Below are positions 5,405 through 11,524 of a stretch of DNA of 11,524 bases, in pieces. Within the stretch, counting starts at the first letter, position 1, and every line of letters starts with the position of its first letter. This DNA comes from DASQDT01 sp036380435 (GTDB lineage: Bacteria; Acidobacteriota; Blastocatellia; Pyrinomonadales; Pyrinomonadaceae): positions 1-11,524 of the forward strand of contig DASVES010000431.1 in assembly GCA_036380435.1 (NCBI GenBank), written 5' to 3'. The notes beneath the pieces were generated by a model, which did no database searches, was not told the origin of the DNA, and saw only the letters and a list, made by a program, of their open reading frames with translations. Both the position numbers and the translations under genes were made by a program.

Positions 5405-8400
5405 ATGAAGAATGGCTTTAGTCTGGCCGCCGCCCTCTGCGTGGGCGCGGCCATTTGTGTTTTAGGTAACCCGGCCGCGGCCCAGACGCCCGCCGCGCGC
5501 GCCCTCGCCGCCTCGCGCATTGTCGCCGACGACTATGCGCCGTCGGGCACGGCCGCCGCGTCGGCGCTTCCCGTCAGGCGCATCGCCTCTCTGCGCGCCG
5601 CCGAGACGCTCGTTGGCTCGCGCGTGACCATCACGTTCGACACGCCCATCACCGACTACACGGCCGCGCGCGACGGCGGGCGGTTTCTGCTGCGCGTCCC
5701 GCGCGCCGCGGCGTCGTTCGTCCCGACCGCGCTCGTCGGCAGCGGCTTCACCGAGGTCTCGGTCGAGCGGCAACGGGACGATCTGCTCTTCACGTTCACT
5801 TTGGAGCCGGCGACGGGCGCGAGCGTCCGCCAGAGCTTCAACCGCCTCGAAGTGAACTTCGTCCGGCAGGCGGCGGCGCAGGGGCAGCAGCAAGGCTCGG
5901 CCGCGCAGCCCGCCCCGACCCCCGCGCCCGCGGGCGGCAACCCGGCCCCGGCTTCGGGTCAGACGCAGCCCGCCGACAGCATCCCCACCACCACCTCCGA
6001 GGAGGTCAAGGCCACCGAAGGCAAGTCGGCGACGGCGCTCGCCACTGATGTTAAGACCCCGAACGCGGGGCGCGTCAACCTCCCGCCGGAGAAGGCCGTC
6101 GCCGTCGCCATCAGGCGCTTCGACAAGCCGCCCGTCATCGACGGCAAGCTCGACGACGAAGTGTGGAAGCGGGCGACAATCTTCAAGGACTTCATCCAGT
6201 ACCGGCCCGTCGATCTGGTCGCGCCCTCGAAGCCGACCGAGGCCTTCATCGGCTACGACTCGAAGTTTATCTACGTCGCCTTCCACGCCTTCGACGAGCC
6301 GGGCAAGGTGCGCGCCACCATCGCCAAACGCGACGCCATCTTCGACGACGATACGGTCGGCATCTTCCTCGACACCTTCGACGACGGCCGGCGCGCCTAC
6401 GAGCTGTTCTTCAACCCGTTGGGCGTGCAGGCCGACGCCACGTTCGTCGAGGGCGTGAGCGAAGACTTCAGCACGGACATCGTCATGGAGTCGAAGGGCG
6501 CGCTCAGCGACGACGGCTACGTCGTCGAGGTCGCCATCCCGTTCAAGTCTTTGCGCTACGTCGCCGGCAAGGACAAGAAGTGGGGCTTGCACCTGCTGCG
6601 CACCATCAAGCGTTTCAACAACGAGCAGAGTTCGTGGATGCCGATCTCGAAAGACAACTCCAGCATCCTCGGCCAGAGAGGACACCTCACCGGCCTCGAA
6701 GGCGTCTCCACCGAGCGCACCCTCGAACTCATCCCGTCGCTGACCGTCTCGCAGGAGGGGCAGCGCGTCCGCACCGTCAGCCCGCTCGACGCCGGCCGCC
6801 TCGCCGGCGGCTCCGACACGGGCCGCTTCCTCAACCGCCCCGCCGGCTTCGATCCCGGTCTGTCGGCGAAGTACACCATCACGCCGCAGGTCACGCTCGA
6901 CTTCACTTACAATCCCGACTTCGCGCAGGTCGAGGCCGACGCCACGGTGGTCACGGCCAATCAGCGCTTCCCCATCTTCTTTCAGGAGAAGCGCCCCTTC
7001 TTCCTCGAAGGCAAGGAGATTTTCGAGACGCTCATCAGCGCCGTCCACACGCGCGCCATCGTCGATCCCGACTACGCCGTCAAGCTCACGGGCCGGCAGG
7101 GACGCAACACCTTCGGCGTGCTCTACGCCTCCGACAAAGCGCCCGGCAACCTCAACGAAGAACAGCGCGACTTCGTCCGCGACACCCGCAACCCATTTGA
7201 GGAGCGCGAGGCGTTCGCCAAGATTCTCGACAAGAACGCGACCGTCGGCATCCTTCGCTTCAAGCGCGACTTCGGGCAGGAGAACCACATCGGGCTGCTG
7301 GCGACGACCTACAACTTCATCGACCAGTACAATCACGTCGCCGGCGCCGACGCCCGCTTCCGTCTCAACAAGACGACGACCTTCACCACGCAGGTCTTGG
7401 GCAGCGTCACGCACCGCCCCTTCTTCTACGCGGAGGAGGGGGGCGTCTTCGACCGCAAAGAGAAGGGAATGGCCTACAGCGCCTTCATCAACATGAACGG
7501 CCGCAACTGGGGCTACGAGGCCGGCATAACGGGGCGCTCGAAGTTCTTCCGCGCCGACGTGGGCTTCAACCGCCGCTTCGACACCAACAACCCCGTCGTC
7601 TTCGTCCGCTATCAGGCGAGCGAGCGCCCGAAGAACTGGCTCGTCAGTTGGCGCGTCTTCAACGGCTTCAACTCGAACTTCGACTGGAAGGGACGCCACC
7701 AGCGTTACAACAACGAGACGCAGCTCCAGCTCCGCCTTCAGCGGCAGACGTGGCTGGGCGTCGGCGTCGAGGAGGGCTACGAGCGCGTCTTCGAGGAGGA
7801 GTTCGGCCCCACGCGCGCGGCGCAACGCCTCGTCGTCGAGCGCCGGTTCAGCTCCGTACTGGCGGCCGGTCTCCCCGCGTGCGACCAGTTCGGCACGCTC
7901 CCGCCGCCCGTCGCCGACGACCCCGAGACCCCGGAGAACGAGGAGCTACGCGTCCCCTTCTGCACCTTCTACGGCGCAGACACGGAGCGCTCCGTCAATC
8001 GCAAGTCGCTTTACGCCTACGCCGAATCGGCGCCGTCGAAGAAGTATTCCTTCAACCTCTTCACCTCCTACAACTGGGGCGTCATCGACCTCGACTTCGG
8101 AACCTCCAATCCGAGCTACCCGCGCGTCAGTCCCGCGGCGCTCACCCTCGGCGGCGACGCGCCGCTCGATCCCGGCCGTGGCAACGAGTGGTTCCTCGAA
8201 ATGGGCGGAGCCTACCAGCCGACCGATGCGCTGCGGGTCTCGCTCAACTACACGAAAAACCGGCTCACGCGCAACGACACCGGCCTCGTCGCCTTCGACG
8301 ACAACATCTTTTCCCTGCGCGGCACCTATCAGTTCACCCGCTTCTGGTTCGCCCGCGCGCGCGCCGACTACACGACGCTCGGCTCGCGCATGCGGATGCA

Positions 8401-8572
8401 ATACCTTGTGGGCTGGGCGCCGAACCCCGGCACGAACTTCTACGTCGGCTACAACGACGACCTCAATCGCAACGGCCTGAACCCCTTCACGAGCGACCTC
8501 GAACCCGGCTTCCGCCGCAACGGCCGACTCTTCTTCATCAAGATGTCCTACCTGTTCCGGCGCAGTTTTTAA
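5405..8572 (+). CDS. DUF5916 outer-membrane beta-barrel protein with CBM9-like and AMIN-like N-terminal domains
   Basis: The protein has 1055 residues. ATG 5405 is chosen because it begins a clear signal peptide (MKNGFSLAAALCVGAAICVL, cleavage near AAAQ at about 26); the frame is open further upstream but encodes nothing signal-like. Residues about 55-155 resemble an AMIN domain (VTITFDTPITDY, then FNRLEVNFV), which in other proteins localises them to the peptidoglycan or periplasm. A Gln/Ala/Pro linker leads to a CBM9-like domain (about 232-435) with the typical PVIDGKLDDEVW at 243-254 and KWGLHLLRTIKR near its end. The DUF5916 region (about 440-1055) includes TYNPDFAQVEADATVV and FFQEKRPFFLEG. 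The chain ends in aromatic-rich strands and a terminal Phe (SYLFRRSF), as expected for an outer-membrane barrel. Cys826 and Cys853 flank a likely loop and could pair. Surface glycan binding or transport is suggested but unproven. Confidence 0.9.
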   Translation: MKNGFSLAAALCVGAAICVLGNPAAAQTPAARALAASRIVADDYAPSGTAAASALPVRRIASLRAAETLVGSRVTITFDTPITDYTAARDGGRFLLRVPRAAASFVPTALVGSGFTEVSVERQRDDLLFTFTLEPATGASVRQSFNRLEVNFVRQAAAQGQQQGSAAQPAPTPAPAGGNPAPASGQTQPADSIPTTTSEEVKATEGKSATALATDVKTPNAGRVNLPPEKAVAVAIRRFDKPPVIDGKLDDEVWKRATIFKDFIQYRPVDLVAPSKPTEAFIGYDSKFIYVAFHAFDEPGKVRATIAKRDAIFDDDTVGIFLDTFDDGRRAYELFFNPLGVQADATFVEGVSEDFSTDIVMESKGALSDDGYVVEVAIPFKSLRYVAGKDKKWGLHLLRTIKRFNNEQSSWMPISKDNSSILGQRGHLTGLEGVSTERTLELIPSLTVSQEGQRVRTVSPLDAGRLAGGSDTGRFLNRPAGFDPGLSAKYTITPQVTLDFTYNPDFAQVEADATVVTANQRFPIFFQEKRPFFLEGKEIFETLISAVHTRAIVDPDYAVKLTGRQGRNTFGVLYASDKAPGNLNEEQRDFVRDTRNPFEEREAFAKILDKNATVGILRFKRDFGQENHIGLLATTYNFIDQYNHVAGADARFRLNKTTTFTTQVLGSVTHRPFFYAEEGGVFDRKEKGMAYSAFINMNGRNWGYEAGITGRSKFFRADVGFNRRFDTNNPVVFVRYQASERPKNWLVSWRVFNGFNSNFDWKGRHQRYNNETQLQLRLQRQTWLGVGVEEGYERVFEEEFGPTRAAQRLVVERRFSSVLAAGLPACDQFGTLPPPVADDPETPENEELRVPFCTFYGADTERSVNRKSLYAYAESAPSKKYSFNLFTSYNWGVIDLDFGTSNPSYPRVSPAALTLGGDAPLDPGRGNEWFLEMGGAYQPTDALRVSLNYTKNRLTRNDTGLVAFDDNIFSLRGTYQFTRFWFARARADYTTLGSRMRMQYLVGWAPNPGTNFYVGYNDDLNRNGLNPFTSDLEPGFRRNGRLFFIKMSYLFRRSF

Positions 8573-8574
8573 GT

Positions 8575-8601
8575 GCGCGCGCGTCGCCCCCGAGCGCGCG
8601 C
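8575..8601 (+). terminator. GC hairpin directly after the DUF5916 gene, possible terminator
   Basis: GCGCGCGC (8575-8582) pairs with GCGCGCGC (8594-8601). TCG (8584-8586) with CGA (8591-8593) extends the stem around a CCCC loop, with one bulged G. It begins 2 nt after the TAA. There is no following T-run, so termination is uncertain. Confidence 0.35.
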
Positions 8602-8620
8602 GGCGGGCGCATTGAGCGAC

Positions 8621-8715
8621 AACAGTACCGCGAGCGGTAGCGAGCGGGTGCGGCACACGTGAGGCGAGCCTCCAGCCACAGCGTCACCCGCGAGGCTTCC
8701 GCTCGCGGTACTGTT
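8621..8715. repeat. Dispersed inverted-repeat element (CAGTACCGCGAGCGG arms)
   Basis: 8621-8637 and 8699-8715 are perfect 17-bp inverted repeats. GCGGGTG (8644-8650) pairs with CACCCGC (8685-8691) inside them, and GAGG/CCTC (8661-8664 with 8669-8672) forms a small inner stem. The left arm also carries a near-repeat GCGAGCGGTA/GCGAGCGGGT of 10 nt (8630-8649). A 15-nt half copy occurs at 1779-1793. No coding potential is seen. It resembles REP/BIME-like or small MITE-like elements. Confidence 0.75.
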
Positions 8716-8718
8716 TAG

Positions 8719-8762
8719 ACGCATGGCCACGACACTTCATACGCATGGCTACGACACCTCTT
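8719..8762. repeat. 22-bp imperfect tandem direct repeat upstream of the RND operon
   Basis: 8719-8740 and 8741-8762 align in 19 of 22 positions (both begin ACGCATGG and contain ACGACAC). GACACTTCAT from the first copy occurs again at 8777-8786. Tandem 22-bp spacing is about two helical turns, so paired operator sites are possible, but it could equally be repeat debris next to the preceding inverted repeat. Confidence 0.5.
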
Positions 8763-8893
8763 TTTTACATTCTTTTGACACTTCATCACGCCCGCAGGCA
8801 AAACCCCGCTCAGGTTTCAAATCTAAGCGTGTTAGACTTTAGTACCCCCGAGCCGAAGCGCCGCCGCGACCGTCAATTCAGTCGAACATTTGT
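8763..8893 (+). promoter_or_regulatory. AT-richer leader of the RND operon, promoter not resolved
   Basis: This stretch is less GC-rich than its surroundings and lies directly upstream of the fusion-protein gene, so it probably holds the operon promoter. TTGACA occurs at 8775-8780 without a good -10 at the usual distance. TGTTAGACT (8830-8838) resembles an extended -10 but lacks a clear -35. No ribosome-binding site precedes ATG 8894. An open frame that starts at 8745 and runs into the gene is not credible. Confidence 0.3.
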
Positions 8894-10141
8894 ATGCAGT
8901 CATCAAGGGCTTATTCATTTTCCCGGAACGGCCAACGGACTTTGGCCGCATTGTGCGCGCTCGTGCTCGCTGCGGTGAGCGGTTGCAAGAGCGATTATCC
9001 GGCGGGCGCGCAACAAGAGCGGCCGGGCGGCGGTGGCGGTGGGGCGCGCGAGGCGCGGCAGGTGAAGACGGCGCGCGTCGCCGAGATGCCCGTCGGACAG
9101 ACCGTCACGGTCAACGGCACACTCGCCGCATACGATCAGGCGGAAATCGGCGCGAAGGTTGCCGGCCGGTTGCAAATCGTCACGGTCGATCTCGGGAGCG
9201 TCGTCCGCCGCGGTCAGCTCGTCGCGCGGCTCGACCCGCGCGACTACGAGTTGCGCGTCCAGCAGTCCGTGGCCGCGCTTCAGCAGACGCGCGCCCGTCT
9301 GGGGTTGCCGCTCGAAGGCAATACCGACCGCGTCGATCCCGAGCAGACGGGCACGGTCAAGTCGGCGCGCGCCCTGCTCGAAGAGGCGAAGGTGACGCGC
9401 GACCGCGCCGCCACGCTCGTCCAGCAGGGAATTATCGCCCGCGCCGAGTACGACTCGGCCAGCGCCTCTCTGCGCGTGGCCGAGAGTCGCTATCAGGACG
9501 CCATCGAAGAGATACGCAACCGCGAAGGGCTGCTCTCGCAACGGCGCTCGGAGCTGGCGCTCGCCCGGCAACAACTTACCGACACGGCTGTCTACGCGCC
9601 TTTCGACGGGACGGTCGAGGAGAAGCTGGGGAGCGTGGGCGAGTTCGTCGCGGCCGGCGCGCCGCTCATCCGTCTGGTGAAGATGAACCCGCTCAGGTTC
9701 CGCGCCGAGATTCCCGAACGCGAGGCGGCAAGCGTCCACGCCGGGCAGAATTTGCGCGTCACGGTCGAAGGCTCGCCGCGCGCCTACGCGGGCCGGGTCG
9801 TCCGCCTCAGCCCGACCATCAAGGAACAGAACCGCATCCTCGTCGTCGAGGCCGACATCTCCAACGATGGCCTGCTGCGCCCCGGCTCCTTCGCCCGCGC
9901 CGAGATCGTCACGAGCGATGCCGACATGGCCGTCACCGTCCCGACGAGCGCCGTCGTCACCTTCGCCGGCATCGAGAAGGTCATCATCGTGGACAACGGC
10001 AAGGCTCTGGAGAAGCCGATCACGACGGGCCGCCGCGTCTCCGAATGGACGGAGGTCGTCAGCGGCGTCAACGTCGGCGACGCGGTCGTCCTCGAACCCG
10101 GCAACTTGCAGACGGGGCAGCCCGTCAGCGTGGTCGAGTAA
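8894..10141 (+). CDS. RND efflux membrane-fusion (periplasmic adaptor) lipoprotein, AcrA/HlyD family
   Basis: The protein has 415 residues. It begins with a lipoprotein signal (Arg-containing n-region, core TLAALCALVLAA, lipobox VSGC with Cys31), so it is probably lipid-anchored. A Gly-rich linker leads to the first half of the biotinyl-lipoyl domain (AEIGAKVAGRLQIVTVDLGS, about 83-102). A helical hairpin (about 115-225) follows, then the second lipoyl half (YAPFDGTVEEKLGSVGEFV, about 234-252). Next come a beta-barrel domain (about 255-335) and a membrane-proximal domain ending QPVSVVE. Length and domain order are normal for the family. It would link the inner-membrane pump encoded next to an outer-membrane channel, which is not in the window. 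ATG 8894 has no visible Shine-Dalgarno, but the signal peptide supports this start or one very close to it. Substrate cannot be deduced. Confidence 0.94.
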   Translation: MQSSRAYSFSRNGQRTLAALCALVLAAVSGCKSDYPAGAQQERPGGGGGGAREARQVKTARVAEMPVGQTVTVNGTLAAYDQAEIGAKVAGRLQIVTVDLGSVVRRGQLVARLDPRDYELRVQQSVAALQQTRARLGLPLEGNTDRVDPEQTGTVKSARALLEEAKVTRDRAATLVQQGIIARAEYDSASASLRVAESRYQDAIEEIRNREGLLSQRRSELALARQQLTDTAVYAPFDGTVEEKLGSVGEFVAAGAPLIRLVKMNPLRFRAEIPEREAASVHAGQNLRVTVEGSPRAYAGRVVRLSPTIKEQNRILVVEADISNDGLLRPGSFARAEIVTSDADMAVTVPTSAVVTFAGIEKVIIVDNGKALEKPITTGRRVSEWTEVVSGVNVGDAVVLEPGNLQTGQPVSVVE

Positions 10142-10143
10142 AG

Positions 10144-10218
10144 TTCAAAGTTCCGAGTTCAAAGTTCAAAGGCCGAACAGCTTTTGACTTTGAACTTTGA
10201 ACTTTGAACTCGGAACTT
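10144..10218. repeat. Heptanucleotide inverted-repeat element C (TTCAAAG units) between the RND genes
   Basis: The left arm is TTCAAAG, TTCCGAG, TTCAAAG, TTCAAAG (10144-10171). The right arm is three CTTTGAA units followed by CTCGGAA (10188-10215). 10148-10171 and 10195-10218 form a perfect 24-bp inverted repeat around a 23-nt loop. It starts 2 nt after the fusion-protein stop and ends 5 nt before the pump start codon. The likely ribosome-binding site GGAA (10212-10215) is inside the right arm. Confidence 0.9.
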
Positions 10219-10223
10219 GAGAA

Positions 10224-11524
10224 ATGCAAAAGCTCGCGGAAATTTGTATCAGGCGTCCGGTCTTCGCGTCGATGATCATCCTCGCGCTGGTCGTGGTCGG
10301 CGCGGCCGGGTACATGGGCCTCGGCGTTGACCGCTTCCCGTCGGTCGATCTGCCGACGGTGAGCGTCCGCACGGGTCTGCCCGGCGGCTCGCCCGAGGAA
10401 GTCGAGAACCTCCTCACGCGGCCCATCGAGGAGGTCATCAACACGGTGGACGGCATCGACGAGCTGCGCTCGATTTCCGGGCAAGGCTCCTCGTTCGTCA
10501 TCGCCACCTTCAAGCTCGACCGCGACATCGAGACCGCCGCGCAGGACGTGCGCGACCGCGTCGCCACGGTCGTCCGCCAACTCCCCGAGGACGCCACGCC
10601 CCCCACCGTCTTCAAGTTCAATAACGACAGCGCGCCGATTTTGACCGTCGCGCTCACGGCCGACCGGCCCCTGCGCGAGCTCACCGAGCTGGGCGACAAG
10701 ACCGTGCGCCCGCAGCTCGAGCGCGTCGGCGGGGTGGGCGAGGCGGCCGTTGTCGGCGGCATCGACCGCGCCATCAGCGTCTGGATCGACGCCGAGCGCC
10801 TCGCCGCTTACCAGATTCCGATTACCGCCGTCCGGCAGGCCATCTCGCGGCAGAACGCGGACGTGCCGGGCGGCAACGTCTCATCCGGCCGCGAGGAATT
10901 GACGCTCAGGACGATGGGGCGCTACACCGATGCGCGCGCGATGAACGACCTCGTCGTCGCTACCGTGGACGGCGCGCCCATCCGCCTGCGCGACGTGGGC
11001 CGCGTCGAGGACGGCACGCGCGAGCAGCGCAGCCTCGCGCGCCTCAACGGCACGCCCACCGTCACACTTGAAATCCGCCGCCAGTCGGGCGCCAACACGC
11101 TCGACGTAATCAACGGCGTCAAGCGCGAGCTGGTGCGGGCGCAGGCGCAACTGCCGACGGACGTGAAGCTGGAAATCATTCGCGACCAGTCGCGCTACAT
11201 CGAGGCGGCGCAGCACGAGATTCAGACGCACCTCATTCTGGGCAGCATCCTCGCCTCGCTCGTCGTTCTGCTCTTCATGCGCTCATGGCGCTCGACGCTG
11301 ATTGCCGCCGTCGCCATCCCGGCCTCGGTCATCTCCACTTTCGGCATGATGCGGGCGCTCGACTTCACCCTCAACTCCGTGACGATGCTCGCGCTCGTCC
11401 TCATGGTCGGCGTGGTCATCGACGACGCCATCGTTGTGCTCGAAAATATCTTCCGCTTCATCGAGGAGAAGAAGATGCACCCCGCGGAGGCGGCGCGCGA
11501 GGCGACCAAAGATATCGGTCTCGC
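10224..11524 (+). CDS. RND-family efflux pump, inner-membrane subunit (AcrB/HAE1-like), 3' truncated
   Basis: The frame runs from ATG 10224 to the window edge, giving 433 residues of a protein normally about 1000-1050 long. It opens with the typical RND N-terminus (IRRPVFASMIILALVVVGAAGY, first membrane helix at about 11-31). The first periplasmic porter segment follows, with DRFPSVDLPTV and GGSPEEVENLLTRPIEE. Membrane helices return from about residue 335 (LILGSILASLVVLLFMRSW). GVVIDDAIVVLENI contains Asp400-Asp401, corresponding to the paired aspartates of the AcrB proton relay, so the visible part appears functional. The HAE1-like sequence suggests drug or lipid/amphiphile export rather than metal export, but the substrate is not determinable. 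It lies 82 nt after the fusion-protein gene, with element C between them. Confidence 0.96.
   Translation, partial: MQKLAEICIRRPVFASMIILALVVVGAAGYMGLGVDRFPSVDLPTVSVRTGLPGGSPEEVENLLTRPIEEVINTVDGIDELRSISGQGSSFVIATFKLDRDIETAAQDVRDRVATVVRQLPEDATPPTVFKFNNDSAPILTVALTADRPLRELTELGDKTVRPQLERVGGVGEAAVVGGIDRAISVWIDAERLAAYQIPITAVRQAISRQNADVPGGNVSSGREELTLRTMGRYTDARAMNDLVVATVDGAPIRLRDVGRVEDGTREQRSLARLNGTPTVTLEIRRQSGANTLDVINGVKRELVRAQAQLPTDVKLEIIRDQSRYIEAAQHEIQTHLILGSILASLVVLLFMRSWRSTLIAAVAIPASVISTFGMMRALDFTLNSVTMLALVLMVGVVIDDAIVVLENIFRFIEEKKMHPAEAAREATKDIGL

Noticed and set aside
5462..7825. 787-codon open frame on the - strand
   Set aside because: It lies antisense to the DUF5916 gene, is a consequence of high GC3 coding DNA, and its translation is low-complexity Val/Glu/Arg/Ala/Asp with no recognisable domain.
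8745..8978. Small 77-codon protein upstream of the RND operon
   Set aside because: It has no ribosome-binding site, lies out of frame over the fusion-protein signal sequence, and starts within the tandem repeat.
8890..10200. 436-codon + strand frame overlapping the fusion-protein gene
   Set aside because: Its Arg-rich, repetitive translation is the +1-shifted shadow of the adaptor gene, which has clear family motifs.

Overview
The window is a GC-rich, gene-dense stretch of bacterial chromosome with every supported gene on the + strand. The content is an anti-sigma-like membrane protein, three exported DUF4097 proteins, a DUF5916/CBM9-like outer-membrane protein and an RND pump. Together with short intergenic inverted repeats, this suggests a diderm such as an Acidobacteriota member, perhaps Blastocatellia. 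That placement rests on gene content and style only; no rRNA or marker gene is present.

Layout. (1) 2-616 is the C-terminal part of a single-pass protein resembling a zinc-finger anti-sigma factor; its N-terminus lies upstream of the window. (2) 640-1641, 1932-2819 and 2983-5160 are three consecutive exported DUF4097 beta-strand-repeat proteins. The third has two DUF4097 domains joined by a Glu/Arg-rich helix of about 155 residues. (3) 5405-8572 encodes a large predicted outer-membrane protein with an AMIN-like N-terminal domain, a CBM9-like domain and a DUF5916 barrel. A structured leader and a possible ECF-sigma promoter precede it. (4) 8894-10141 and 10224-end are a lipoprotein membrane-fusion protein and the first 433 residues of its RND inner-membrane pump. 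No TolC-type partner is in view.

Intergenic DNA is unusually structured. Three gaps (1690-1776, 2824-2959, 10144-10218) hold elements built from different 7-nt units. The units stand in tandem in one arm and as reverse complements in the other. A fourth inverted repeat (8621-8715) has a lone half copy at 1779-1793. A 22-bp tandem repeat follows at 8719-8762.

Working model (inference). The upstream anti-sigma module and the DUF4097 proteins probably form a cell-envelope stress or structural locus. The DUF5916 gene may answer to an ECF sigma factor. The RND operon looks like a separate efflux unit whose two genes are split by a strong hairpin reaching the pump's ribosome-binding site.
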